Positions 52,533 through 61,509 of a DNA stretch of 64,000 bases are shown piece by piece. The translations under genes and the position numbers were made by a program. The number at the start of each line of letters is the position of its first letter. Position 1 is the first letter of the stretch. Below the pieces are notes generated by a model. That model was not told where the DNA came from. It saw only the letters and a list, made by a program, of their open reading frames with translations, and made no database searches. The DNA comes from Actinomycetes bacterium (lineage in GTDB: Bacteria > Actinomycetota > Acidimicrobiia > IMCC26256 > JANYLB01), in assembly GCA_025363815.1 (NCBI GenBank), contig JANYLB010000022.1:19155-83154 (forward strand), read 5' to 3'.

Positions 52533-54065
52533 TCACGACGGGTGGCGCGCCAGGTACGCCTCGCGGAGCTTTGGCTTGCGGACCTTCCCGTTCGGATCGC
52601 GGGGCAACAGTTCGATCAGCTCGACGATACGGGGTCGCTTGAAGTCGGCCAGGTGGTCACGCACCCAGTCGACCACCGCGTCTTCGTCGATGTCGGAACC
52701 GACCCGCGGCTGCACGATCGCGTAGAGGACCTCCCCCCATTGCGGGTCGGGCACACCCAGCACCGTGCAATCGACGACATCGGGGTTGGCGAACAGGCAC
52801 TCCTCGATCTCTCGCGGGTAGATGTTGACGCCGCCCGATATCACCATGTCGCTCTTGCGGTCGGTGAGATAGAGGTACCCGTCGTCATCGAGGTAGCCGG
52901 CATCGCCGACAGTGAAGAAGCCGTCGTGATGGGCCTTCGCGGTTTTCTCGGGATCGTTGTGGTACTCGAAGCTCGAGCCCGCAGGCTTCGCGTACACCGT
53001 GCCGATCTCGCCGGCGGGAAGTTGAACGCCCGCGTCGTCGAGGATCGCGAACTCGTTGCCGGGAAACGGCTTGCCGACGCTGCCGGGATGTTCAAGCCAC
53101 TCCTCGGGGGAGATCACGGTGCCGCCGCCCTCCGACGCGCCGTAGTACTCCCACACCTTGTCGGCGCCGACGAAATCCATGAACGCGCGCTTCAGCGGCA
53201 CCGGGCACGGTGCCGCCGCGTGCACGACAAGCTTCAACGACGAAAGGTCGTAGCCGTTCCGAACCGCCTCCGGTAGCGCCAGGATGCGTTGGAAGTTCGC
53301 CGGGACCATGTGCGTGTTCGTCACGCCGTGCCGCTCGATCAACCCGAGCGCCGCCTCGGCATCCCATTGCTCCATGACGACCACCGCGCCACCGAACGCG
53401 ATGTGCATCTGGCCCCAGAACGACGGACCCGAGTGGTACAGCGGTCCGACCAGCAGGTGCACGTCATCAGGCCCGAGGTTCCACCGCACGCCCGACGCCG
53501 CCACGCCGACGGCCTGGCGTCGGAAGTCGTTCTTGCCAATCGAGACACCTTTCGGCCTGCCCGTCGTGCCCGACGTGTAGGCCATGAGGGTCGGCCAACC
53601 GTCCTCCGGATCGCCGATCTCGCCATCGGCCTCCGGCCAGGCCCCGTCGGGCATCGAGGCTTCCACCAGCAGTCGGGGAACGTCGGCGACCTGACCCAGC
53701 GCGGGGAGGTACTCGGCGGTGGTGACGACGGCTTGCGCGCCCGAGTCACGCACGATCCAGCCGACCTCGTCGGCCTTGAAGTGAGTGTTGACCGGCACCA
53801 CTACTGCCCGTAGGCGCCCGGCGCCATGCACCGCTTCGAAGAACGTCGCCGTGTTGGGGAGCATCACCGCAACGGTTCCTCCCCTCGTCACACCGGCGCG
53901 GCTGAGCGCGTGAGAGGCACGGCGGGCGCGGTCGTCGAGCTCCCCGTAGGTGAGGGCGTCGACGTCTGACCTGATGGCCAGGTGGCCGGGACGGATGCGA
54001 GCGTTGGCAATGAGACCGGCGTCCATCCGATCCATCATGGCGCGCCCGGCAGAGGTGCTGGCCAT
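52533..54065 (-). CDS. Acyl-CoA synthetase (AMP-forming)
   Basis: 510 aa from ATG 54065; ATG 54038 is possible. Adenylation signatures: LMAYTSGTTGRPKGVSI (P-loop A3), YYGASEGGG (A5), DAGYLDDDGYLYLTDRKSDMVISGGVNIYPREIEE (A7-A8) and the catalytic Lys in RDPNGKVRKPKL (A10). It activates a carboxylic acid to its CoA thioester. It is divergent from the TetR gene heading the oxidoreductase operon, 29 nt apart, so the two are probably co-regulated. Confidence 0.93.
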   Translation of the reverse strand: MASTSAGRAMMDRMDAGLIANARIRPGHLAIRSDVDALTYGELDDRARRASHALSRAGVTRGGTVAVMLPNTATFFEAVHGAGRLRAVVVPVNTHFKADEVGWIVRDSGAQAVVTTAEYLPALGQVADVPRLLVEASMPDGAWPEADGEIGDPEDGWPTLMAYTSGTTGRPKGVSIGKNDFRRQAVGVAASGVRWNLGPDDVHLLVGPLYHSGPSFWGQMHIAFGGAVVVMEQWDAEAALGLIERHGVTNTHMVPANFQRILALPEAVRNGYDLSSLKLVVHAAAPCPVPLKRAFMDFVGADKVWEYYGASEGGGTVISPEEWLEHPGSVGKPFPGNEFAILDDAGVQLPAGEIGTVYAKPAGSSFEYHNDPEKTAKAHHDGFFTVGDAGYLDDDGYLYLTDRKSDMVISGGVNIYPREIEECLFANPDVVDCTVLGVPDPQWGEVLYAIVQPRVGSDIDEDAVVDWVRDHLADFKRPRIVELIELLPRDPNGKVRKPKLREAYLARHPS

Positions 54066-54075
54066 CCGAACGAGA

Positions 54076-54092
54076 CCGGAATAGAGTTCTGG
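54076..54092. promoter_or_regulatory. Imperfect inverted repeat in the divergent promoter
   Basis: CCGGAA-TAGAG-TTCTGG (5 of 6 pairs match) lies in the 29-bp gap between the acyl-CoA synthetase and TetR genes. It contains a TAGAGT box (54082-54087) that ends 7 nt before the TetR ATG. It is a candidate TetR operator controlling both directions. Confidence 0.4.
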
Positions 54093-54094
54093 AG

Positions 54095-54703
54095 ATGCGG
54101 AACGCTGTTCCCGATCTCGCGAATGAGTTGGCCGGGCGGGCGCTGGCCGGGCGCCGCGCCTCGTACGCCGACGAAGTGCGCCGGCTCCTCGAAGCGGGGT
54201 TCGCGGTGATGGGCCGAAGCGAGAACCTCGACCCCAGGGTGAGCGACATCGTCAGGAGCTCCGGACTGTCGAACCAGGCCTTCTACCGGCACTTTCGGGG
54301 CAAGGACGAGTTCTTCCTCGCCCTGCTCGACGACGGACGGCGACGGCTCGGCGAGACGATCGACCGGCGCATGAGCCGAGCCGAAGACGACGCGGGTCGG
54401 CTACGGGCGTGGATCGAGGCGGTGTTCGCCCAGGCCCAGGATCCTGACGCCGCCGCCGCAACCCGACCGTTCGCGCTCAACGGCGAACGGCTCGCGGCGC
54501 GGTTCCCCGACGCCGCGAAGCGGTCGCAATCGCGACTCATCGCTCCGTTGCTCCCGATCGTCGGCGCCGAAGACGCCCAGGCGATTTACCACCTCGTCAT
54601 GGGTTCGATGCACGAAGCGCTCGTCACCGCCACGATGCCGAGCCGCGCCAAGGTCGCGCACATCGCAAACTTCGCACTGAAAGGCGTCGGCCGTGGAGCG
54701 TGA
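54095..54703 (+). CDS. TetR-family regulator of the 2-oxoacid oxidoreductase operon
   Basis: 202 aa from ATG 54095. The DNA-binding region is YADEVRRLLEAGFAVMGRSENLDPRVSDIVRSSGLSNQAFYRHFRGKDEFFLALLDD. The C-terminal ligand domain is helical. Its last 11 nt overlap the gamma-subunit gene, so it is the first cistron of the operon it presumably controls. The inducer is likely an acyl-CoA or organic acid, as in related actinobacterial regulators. Confidence 0.9.
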   Translation: MRNAVPDLANELAGRALAGRRASYADEVRRLLEAGFAVMGRSENLDPRVSDIVRSSGLSNQAFYRHFRGKDEFFLALLDDGRRRLGETIDRRMSRAEDDAGRLRAWIEAVFAQAQDPDAAAATRPFALNGERLAARFPDAAKRSQSRLIAPLLPIVGAEDAQAIYHLVMGSMHEALVTATMPSRAKVAHIANFALKGVGRGA

Positions 54704-55223
54704 GCTTCTCGTCACCGGGATAGGCGGTCAGGGTGTGCAACTCGCGGCCCAGGTCCTCGCGCGCGGCGCGACCCTCGAAGGCAGTCACGTGATGTTGTTC
54801 GGCGTGTACGCCGGCGCGATGCGGGGCATGAACACCGACGCGACTGTCGTGATCGGCGACGGCCCGTTGCAATCACCACCGCTCATCTCCCACACCTGGT
54901 CGGCTATCGGCATGCACGACAAGTTCTGGGAGCCGATCGCGCGCAAGCTCCGCCCCGAGGCGCTCGTCTTGGTCAACGACACCACCTTCGAGACTGTGAT
55001 CGCCGCCGACGCCAGGGTGTATCGCGTTCCGACGACCGAGCTCGCCGCCGATTTCAGCGCGTCGATGGTGATGGCGGGCGCGTACGCCGCCATCTCCGAG
55101 CTCGTGGGCCTTGATGCGCTCATCGCCGGGATGACGGAATCCGTCCCGTCGTACCGCCAACAGCACGTCGCGACCAACGAGGCTGCGCTGAATGCGGGCT
55201 TCACCTGGGGAGCGGCAGCATGA
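54693..55223 (+). CDS. 2-oxoacid:ferredoxin oxidoreductase, gamma subunit
   Basis: 176 aa from GTG 54693, overlapping the TetR gene. The motif LLVTGIGGQGVQLAAQVLARGA marks the gamma (catalytic) domain of the POR/KOR/VOR family. This domain joins CoA and oxoacid chemistry in the complex. Its stop overlaps the ferredoxin-subunit start (ATGA). Confidence 0.92.
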   Translation: MERELLVTGIGGQGVQLAAQVLARGATLEGSHVMLFGVYAGAMRGMNTDATVVIGDGPLQSPPLISHTWSAIGMHDKFWEPIARKLRPEALVLVNDTTFETVIAADARVYRVPTTELAADFSASMVMAGAYAAISELVGLDALIAGMTESVPSYRQQHVATNEAALNAGFTWGAAA

Positions 55224-55447
55224 GCAGGAGCGTCGGTACCGTCACGATCGCCGTCGAAGCGTGCAAGGGCTGCGACCTGTGCATCCCGGCCTGCCCGCCG
55301 GCGGTGTTGTCGATGTCGATCGGCGTCAACCGGAACGGCTACCACCACCCCGAGCTGCACGACGGGTGTACGGGCTGCTCCGCTTGCTTGATGGTGTGCC
55401 CCGACTTCGTCTTCACCGTCTACAGGGCCGAACGGAGCCGAGGGTGA
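55220..55447 (+). CDS. 2-oxoacid:ferredoxin oxidoreductase, delta (2[4Fe-4S]) subunit
   Basis: 75 aa. Two complete 4Fe-4S motifs: CKGCDLCIPACP and CTGCSACLMVCP. It carries electrons from the TPP centre to an external ferredoxin. The gene order gamma-delta-alpha-beta matches POR/VOR-type complexes with four separate subunits. Confidence 0.93.
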   Translation: MSRSVGTVTIAVEACKGCDLCIPACPPAVLSMSIGVNRNGYHHPELHDGCTGCSACLMVCPDFVFTVYRAERSRG

Positions 55448-55457
55448 GGGTGATCCC

Positions 55458-56564
55458 ATGAAGAAGCTGATGGAGGGTTCCGAGGCGATGGCAGAGGCGG
55501 CCATAGCCGCGGGCTGCCGCTTCTTTGCCGGCTACCCGATGACGCCGTTCACCGAGCTCCTGGAGCACTTCGCCCGACGCATGCCCGAGGTGGGTGGCGT
55601 CTGCATCAACGCCGAGAGCGAGCTCGAGGCCGTCGGGATGGCGTGGGGCGCGCTCGCAACCGGAGCCCGCGCCGCGACCGGTTCGACCGGCCAAGGCCTT
55701 TCGCTGATGCAGGAGAGCTTCTCCGAGATCACACTCGCCGAGCTCCCGCTCGTCATCTTCAACATGGCCCGCGGCCAGCAGGATTACTACCAGTCGACCC
55801 GTGGTGGCGGTCACGGCGACTACCGCCACATCGTGCTCGCACCCGCGGATCTGGCCGAAGCGATCGAGCTCACGCAGCTCGCGTTCCACCTAGCCGACAC
55901 CTGGCGCAACCCGGTGCTCGTTTACGGCGACTACCTCACCGCGCATATCCAGGAAGCGGTTGAGGTCGATCCGCTCGAGCTTGGCCCCGTTGCCGACAAG
56001 GACTGGGCGCTCGACGGTTCACTCGGTGGCACGGGCCGCTCGCGCATCATCTCGCCGCTCGGGTTCGCGAAGACGGGCCGGCGAAGCCCCGGGATCGAGC
56101 AACACCTCCGGACCATGACCGACAAGAGCCGCCAGATCGAGGCCGCCGAGGTCCGGGTCGAGGTCGGCCATGTCGACGACGCGCAGACAGTGATCGTCGC
56201 CTTCGGGACACCGGGAAAGTTCGTGCGTTACGTCGTGAACCAGCTCCGTGCCGATGGCGAACGCATCGGGTTCGTCCGCCCAATCACGCTGTGGCCCTAC
56301 CCCACCGACGCGGTCGCAGCTGCCGCCGAGGGTGCCCGCACCGTCGGAGTGTTCGAGCTGTGCGCCGGGCAGATGATCGACGATGTTCGTCTTTCGGTGC
56401 TCGGACGCGCGCCAGTCGTCGGCATCGGTGGCATCTCCACCGACGGCTCCGGCTTTGGAGTCGGTCCCCTGCTCGACGCGGAGATCATCCGAGACCGGAT
56501 CCTTGCCCTGCATCGCGGTGAAACAATGCCACCGCTCCCCGACAACGAGAGGCTCGAGGTATGA
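55458..56564 (+). CDS. 2-oxoacid:ferredoxin oxidoreductase, alpha subunit
   Basis: 368 aa from ATG 55458. Motifs are GSEAMAEAAIAAGCRFFAGYPMTPFTE, EAVGMAWGALATGARAATGSTGQGLSLM and, near the C terminus, RPITLWPYPTDAVAAAAEGARTVGVFELCAGQM. YPMTPFTE departs from the usual YPITPS(S/T)E, placing it outside the classic 2-oxoglutarate or pyruvate clades. The substrate is undetermined. Its stop overlaps the beta subunit start (ATGA). Confidence 0.93.
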   Translation: MKKLMEGSEAMAEAAIAAGCRFFAGYPMTPFTELLEHFARRMPEVGGVCINAESELEAVGMAWGALATGARAATGSTGQGLSLMQESFSEITLAELPLVIFNMARGQQDYYQSTRGGGHGDYRHIVLAPADLAEAIELTQLAFHLADTWRNPVLVYGDYLTAHIQEAVEVDPLELGPVADKDWALDGSLGGTGRSRIISPLGFAKTGRRSPGIEQHLRTMTDKSRQIEAAEVRVEVGHVDDAQTVIVAFGTPGKFVRYVVNQLRADGERIGFVRPITLWPYPTDAVAAAAEGARTVGVFELCAGQMIDDVRLSVLGRAPVVGIGGISTDGSGFGVGPLLDAEIIRDRILALHRGETMPPLPDNERLEV

Positions 56565-57391
56565 AGCTCGTCGGTCAGGCCAAGCCCGATCTCCTCCTGT
56601 CGCAGGAGCACCACATGTGCCCCGGCTGCGGTGAGCCGATGGCGCTGCGCGGCTATCTCGAGGCGATCTCGGAGCTAGGGCTCACGCAGCGGACGATCGC
56701 CGTCCACGGCATCGGGTGCTACACCAGCTTCTCGATGACGACCGATCTCGATCTCGTGCAGGCATTGCACGGCCGGGCGCCGTCGGTCGCGACCGGCATC
56801 AAGCGGATGCGACCCGACGCGATCGTCTTCACGCTCCAGGGAGACGGCGACATGGTCAACGAGGGCCTCCAGGAGGTGCTGCACACTGCGGCGCGCGGTG
56901 AGAACATCACCTGCGTGCTGCTGAACAACGGGGTATTCGGCGAGACCGGCGGACACATGACCGCGACGACCGTGCTCGGCCAGCGCACCAAGAACTCGCT
57001 CGATGGTCGTGACGCCAATTACCACGGATACCCGATCCTCATCGGCGATCTCATCGCCCGGCTCCAGGGCGCGGCCTACGTTGCACGAGGCTCGGTGCAC
57101 AACGCCGCCGGGTTCGCGCGGACCAAGCGCATGTTCAAACGGGCATTCGAGACCCAGGTCCGGGGCGAGGGCTTCTCGTTCGTCGAGGTCCTCACGATGT
57201 GCCCTACCGGCTGGTTCATCCCGACGACCGAAGGTCCGAGCTATATGAATGAGACCCTCGGTGAGGTTCACATAATGGGTGAGCTCAAAGTCGACGGTGT
57301 GATTCGCACCACCGACGAGCTGCATGAGGAGAACATTCGCAAAGCCGCCGAGATAGAAGCGGCACTGGCCCGAGGTGGAGTCGACGCCTGA
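56561..57391 (+). CDS. 2-oxoacid:ferredoxin oxidoreductase, beta (TPP) subunit
   Basis: 276 aa. Motifs: CPGCGEPMALRGYLEA (first cluster/TPP contact), AVHGIGCYTSFSM, and the TPP-Mg signature LQGDGDMVNEGLQEVLH ending in LLNNGVFGETGGHM. It binds thiamine diphosphate and performs oxidative decarboxylation of the 2-oxoacid to an acyl-CoA. Its stop overlaps the acyl-CoA dehydrogenase start, so the acyl-CoA formed may be the next enzyme's substrate. Confidence 0.93.
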   Translation: MKLVGQAKPDLLLSQEHHMCPGCGEPMALRGYLEAISELGLTQRTIAVHGIGCYTSFSMTTDLDLVQALHGRAPSVATGIKRMRPDAIVFTLQGDGDMVNEGLQEVLHTAARGENITCVLLNNGVFGETGGHMTATTVLGQRTKNSLDGRDANYHGYPILIGDLIARLQGAAYVARGSVHNAAGFARTKRMFKRAFETQVRGEGFSFVEVLTMCPTGWFIPTTEGPSYMNETLGEVHIMGELKVDGVIRTTDELHEENIRKAAEIEAALARGGVDA

Positions 57392-58539
57392 TGGATTTCA
57401 CCTACCCGCCTGAAGCCGAGGCGTTCCGCAAGGAGTTCCGCGCCTGGCTCGACCAGGAGCTGACCACCGAGTTCCGCGGTGAAGGCGCCGGCTTCTCGAT
57501 GGACATGGCGCCCGACCGCCTCGGCCAGCTCCAACGGTGGAACCGCAAGCTCGCACAAGCCCGCTATGCGGCGATCGCGTGGCCGCCGGAATACGGCGGC
57601 CGGGGTGCCGGGACCATGGAACAGGTCGTCTTCGCCGAGGAGATGCACCGCGCCGGCGCGCCGGGGACACTGAACCCGATCGGCTTGTCGAACATCGCCC
57701 CCGCGATCATCGAGCACGGCACAGAGGACCAGAAGCGGACGCTCCTCCCCCGCATGCTGCGCGGCGACGACATCTGGTGTCAGGGCTTCTCAGAACCCGA
57801 CGCCGGCTCCGACCTCGCCTCGCTCAAGATGACCGCCGTGGCCGACGGTGACCATTTCGTAGTGAACGGCCAGAAGACGTGGAACACCCTCGGACATCTC
57901 GCGAACTGGTGCGAGCTGCTTGTGCGCACCGACCCCGAGGCGCCCAAGCACAAGGGCATCTCCTGCCTCCTCGTTGACATGACGATTCCAGGGATCGAGG
58001 TCCGGCCCCTGATCACCATCACGGGCGAAAAGGAGTTCAACGAGATCTTCTTCACCGATGCCCGCGTGCCGCGCACCGCCCTGCTCGGCCCAATGCACGA
58101 GGGTTGGCGCGTCGCGATGACCACACTCGCGTACGAACGTGGCACCGTAGCGAACCTGCATCTCAGCCTCCGCGCCAAGATCCAACGGCTGCTCGACCAA
58201 GCCAAGACCCGAGGTGCCGACGCCGACCCGGTGTTGCGCCAGAAGCTCGCCCGGATCTATCTCGAGGGCGAGCTGCTGAAACTCGTCAGCGAGCGGGCAA
58301 TCTCTGGTGCGATAAACGGTCGCGATCTGGGACCGGAGTCGAGCATCGCGAAGCTGCTGTGGAGCGAGGCCGAGCAACACCTCGGAGAGACCGCCGGCGA
58401 GGTGCTCGGCGCCGACGCGAACAGCGGATCATGGGGTCGCGATCGTGTCTACATGCGCGCCCTGACAATCGCCGGTGGCACGACCCAGGTGAACAAGAAC
58501 ATTCTCGCCACGCGCATCCTCGGTCTTCCGCGCGCCTGA
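57391..58539 (+). CDS. Acyl-CoA dehydrogenase
   Basis: 382 aa from ATG 57391 (TGATG overlap with the beta subunit). FAD/acyl-CoA motifs: GFSEPDAGSDLASLKMTAV, KTWNTLGHLANWCELLVRT and the C-terminal GGTTQVNKNILATRILGLPR. The catalytic Glu seen as YEGT in medium-chain enzymes is not there (TIAGGTTQ), as in the actinobacterial FadE class that takes its Glu from another position or subunit. It likely desaturates an unusual, branched or ring acyl-CoA. Confidence 0.92.
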   Translation: MDFTYPPEAEAFRKEFRAWLDQELTTEFRGEGAGFSMDMAPDRLGQLQRWNRKLAQARYAAIAWPPEYGGRGAGTMEQVVFAEEMHRAGAPGTLNPIGLSNIAPAIIEHGTEDQKRTLLPRMLRGDDIWCQGFSEPDAGSDLASLKMTAVADGDHFVVNGQKTWNTLGHLANWCELLVRTDPEAPKHKGISCLLVDMTIPGIEVRPLITITGEKEFNEIFFTDARVPRTALLGPMHEGWRVAMTTLAYERGTVANLHLSLRAKIQRLLDQAKTRGADADPVLRQKLARIYLEGELLKLVSERAISGAINGRDLGPESSIAKLLWSEAEQHLGETAGEVLGADANSGSWGRDRVYMRALTIAGGTTQVNKNILATRILGLPRA

Positions 58540-58541
58540 TC

Positions 58542-60050
58542 ATGATCTGGCTGCCCGTAGGAATCGGCGCAGTCCTCGCGATCGTCGCGATCTACGACAT
58601 CGTGCAGCACAAGCACGCGATCCTCCGCAACTTTCCGGTGGTCGGTCATCTCCGTTACCTGCTCGAGGGCATAGGACCCGAGCTGCGTCAGTACATCGTC
58701 ACCGACAACGACGCCGACCGACCCTTCAGCCGCGATCAACGGCGTTGGGTGTACACCTCGGCGAAGCGAGAGAACGCGTACATCGGGTTCGGGACCGACA
58801 ACGACCTCGAGCTCACCCCCGGGTACCTGATCGTCCGCCAGGTCGCGTTCCCGGTGATGGACCCGATACCCGAGGGCGCGCCCCTCCCCTGCGCGAAGGT
58901 GGTCGGAGCCGCCCGCCAACGGGCCCACGCGTTTCGCATGAGCTCCGCGATCAACATCTCGAGCATGAGCTATGGCTCGCTGGGTGCACGCGCGGTGGAG
59001 GCGCTGAACGCCGGCGCGGCGCTGGCAGGGTGTCTACAGGGAACGGGAGAGGGCGGTCTCACCCCTTACCACCGCCAAGGTGGTGAGCTCATCTGGCAGA
59101 TCGGCACCGGATACTTCGGCGCCCGGGACGCGACCGGCCATTTCGATCTTTCCCGTTTCTGTGATGTCGTGGCGGCGAACCCGACCATCCGCGCCATCGA
59201 CATCAAGATCAGCCAAGGCGCCAAACCCGGCCTGGGGGGCGTGCTCCCCGCCGCGAAGATCACCCCCGAGATCGCCGAGCTGCGCGGGATTCCGATGGGC
59301 GTCGATTGCGTCAGCCCTCCTGGGCACACCGCGTTCCACGACGTCGACAGCATGCTCGATTTCGTGGAGCTCCTGGCCGAACGGACCGGGCTGCCGATCG
59401 GCATCAAATCGGCCGTCGGCGACGAGCAGTTCTTTCGCGAATTGGCTCGCCTGATGGTCGACACCGACCGAGGGGTCGACTTCATAACGATCGACGGCGG
59501 CGAAGGCGGTACCGGCGCGGCACCGCTCGCGTTTGCCGATCACGTCGCGCTTCCGTTCAAGATCGGCTTCGCGAGCGCGTACCGCTGCTTCGCCGAGGCC
59601 GGGATCACCGACCGGATCGTGTTCCTCGGCTCCGGCCGCAACGGCCTTCCCGTATCCGCGTTCCTCGCCTTCGCTCTGGGTTGCGACGGAGTGAACGTGG
59701 GCCGGGAAGCGATGCTCGCACTCGGGTGCATCCAGGCCCAGCGGTGCCACACCGGTCGCTGCCCGACTGGGGTCACGACCAATTCACGGTGGCGTCAACG
59801 CGGCCTCGACCCTGCGCTCAAGTCGGTGCGGTGCGCGAACTACATAGAAGCGCTGCGCCGGGAGCTGCTAGAGCTCACCCACGCATGCGGCGAGGTGCAT
59901 CCCTCGTTGGTGACGACCGATCACCTTTCGCTGCTCGGCGAAAGCTACGGCACGAGCAGTGCCCGCGAGGCGTTTGGCTACGAACCCGATTGGGGCAGGC
60001 CGTCGCCGAGCCAACAGGCCGACATTCGCGCCCTCATGTCACCCGGTTGA
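58542..60050 (+). CDS. FMN-binding glutamate-synthase-like membrane protein
   Basis: 502 aa from ATG 58542; the ORF-track extension is shadow. An N-terminal membrane segment (LPVGIGAVLAIVAIYDIV) precedes a GltS FMN/Fe-S domain with SSMSYGSLGARAVEALN, GTGEGGLTPYHRQGG, SQGAKPGLGGVLP, TIDGGEGGTGAAP and the 3Fe-4S cysteines in CIQAQRCHTGRCPTG. The glutaminase domain of glutamate synthase is missing. Such stand-alone proteins have no settled reaction. Its place behind the ferredoxin-dependent complex suggests it may accept electrons from that ferredoxin (inference). Confidence 0.88.
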   Translation: MIWLPVGIGAVLAIVAIYDIVQHKHAILRNFPVVGHLRYLLEGIGPELRQYIVTDNDADRPFSRDQRRWVYTSAKRENAYIGFGTDNDLELTPGYLIVRQVAFPVMDPIPEGAPLPCAKVVGAARQRAHAFRMSSAINISSMSYGSLGARAVEALNAGAALAGCLQGTGEGGLTPYHRQGGELIWQIGTGYFGARDATGHFDLSRFCDVVAANPTIRAIDIKISQGAKPGLGGVLPAAKITPEIAELRGIPMGVDCVSPPGHTAFHDVDSMLDFVELLAERTGLPIGIKSAVGDEQFFRELARLMVDTDRGVDFITIDGGEGGTGAAPLAFADHVALPFKIGFASAYRCFAEAGITDRIVFLGSGRNGLPVSAFLAFALGCDGVNVGREAMLALGCIQAQRCHTGRCPTGVTTNSRWRQRGLDPALKSVRCANYIEALRRELLELTHACGEVHPSLVTTDHLSLLGESYGTSSAREAFGYEPDWGRPSPSQQADIRALMSPG

Positions 60051-61509
60051 GCGCGCCGTCGGGAACGAGAGCGACAGTGGTGCCGATCAGCTCCTCGACT
60101 TCCGCCTCGACCAGACGGTCGGGATCGTCGATGCGTGCATAGCAGCGAAGGGGCAGCTCCTGGTCCGACGACCCGACGTCGCACACCAGAACCCCCCACT
60201 CGGGACCGCCCTCGCGACCGTGCACCACCGAGTAGCCGACGACTTTCGCCTCACCCTCATAGGTGTCGACGATACGTGCACTGACCGGCTCGGCGACCGG
60301 TGGAGGCGCTCCGAGGCGACCCGGCTCGGTGGAGTAGACGCCGAAAGCGTGCTTGGTCATGTGCATGCCGACCCCGCTGACCAGGCCGATCGAGCCGGGA
60401 TCTTCTCGGAGCCGGCGGGCCATGGTCGCGATCGAGTGGGTGACGTAGTCGCTCCCCGCGCCGCCGTGGTAGGGGAGCCCGCCGGTGACAGTGAAGCCCC
60501 GGGAATCATCGATCCCGAGCCCGAGCGCGTCGCGGGCGAAGTTCACCGACGAGCCGAAGCACGAGTACAGGTCGAGGTGGGCGACGTCGTCGATGCCCAC
60601 GCCCGCGGCCCCCAACGCGGCCGCACTCGCGGCCTCCATCGCCGGGGAGCGCCACAGGTCGGGATGCTCGGCCACATACACCGGATCCAACGCGTACGAG
60701 GTGCCGCGCAGATACACCCGCTCGTTGGCCGGCACACCGAGCGCGTCGGCGGTCTCGTGCGACGCGAGCAACAGGGCGGCCGACATGTCGACGTCCATGA
60801 TCGACACCATGAACTTCGTGTAGGGGTACCCGACCATGCGGTTGTCGGTACCGGCGGTGATGATCTCCTGCGCAGTCCGCTCGACCGGAAACCATGCCTC
60901 GGGGTTGGCGGCGGCGACGCGCGTGAACGGCGCCCACTGCTGACCGAGTTGAAGTCGGTAATCGTCGAGACCGATACCGAGGTGGGCCCGCCGCGCGTTC
61001 TCGAAGATCGCGAACGTGAGCCAGGCCTGGAACACGTCGTGGGCCATCTCGGCCGGGTGGAACGGCGCCTCCCACGGGAACGCGGGCTTCTCTGCCGGCT
61101 TGAACGAGTACGGGTACCGCTCCCCCGCCTTCTTCCACCGGCGCTGCGTCGCCAATGCCTCGCCCCCGACGACGAGCACGAGGTCGAGCTCGCCGCGCCG
61201 GATCCGATCGGCGTTGTCCTGTACAAGCTGCTGGGGTGTGGTCCCTCCGATCCCCGAGTAGTGGAGGCGACCGGGTTCGACCGCGAGGCGTTCTGCGAGG
61301 CGTCGCGGCGGATCGTCGTACTGCCAGGTGTGGCAGTACACAACGTCGATCGCGTCGAGGCGTGCGAGGTGTCGACCGGCCGCCTCCCGAGCGACCTCCT
61401 CCCACATCGCCAGCGGCTCGGGTGCGCCGGCCTCGCCGACCAGCTCGGGACGCCAGGTGCGCGTCGCCTCGCCAATGAGGCAGGTCGCGCGCGGGTCGAC
61501 TGTCGGCAA
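60034..61509 (-). CDS. Thiolase-like acetyl-CoA acetyltransferase family protein
   Basis: 491 aa from TTG 61509, immediately after the enoyl-CoA hydratase TAG; no better in-frame start is seen. The thiolase fold shows LDLVLVVGGEALATQRR, LDLYSCFGSSVNFARDALGLG, GGLPYHGGAGSDYVTHSIATM and VSGVGMHMTKHAFGVYS. Where the nucleophile Cys is expected, the sequence reads YSGIGGTTPQQ, without Cys, so ordinary thiolysis is doubtful. It belongs to the SCP-x-like uncharacterised group. The 3' end overlaps the convergent FMN-protein gene by 17 nt. Confidence 0.85.
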   Translation of the reverse strand: MPTVDPRATCLIGEATRTWRPELVGEAGAPEPLAMWEEVAREAAGRHLARLDAIDVVYCHTWQYDDPPRRLAERLAVEPGRLHYSGIGGTTPQQLVQDNADRIRRGELDLVLVVGGEALATQRRWKKAGERYPYSFKPAEKPAFPWEAPFHPAEMAHDVFQAWLTFAIFENARRAHLGIGLDDYRLQLGQQWAPFTRVAAANPEAWFPVERTAQEIITAGTDNRMVGYPYTKFMVSIMDVDMSAALLLASHETADALGVPANERVYLRGTSYALDPVYVAEHPDLWRSPAMEAASAAALGAAGVGIDDVAHLDLYSCFGSSVNFARDALGLGIDDSRGFTVTGGLPYHGGAGSDYVTHSIATMARRLREDPGSIGLVSGVGMHMTKHAFGVYSTEPGRLGAPPPVAEPVSARIVDTYEGEAKVVGYSVVHGREGGPEWGVLVCDVGSSDQELPLRCYARIDDPDRLVEAEVEELIGTTVALVPDGALNRVT

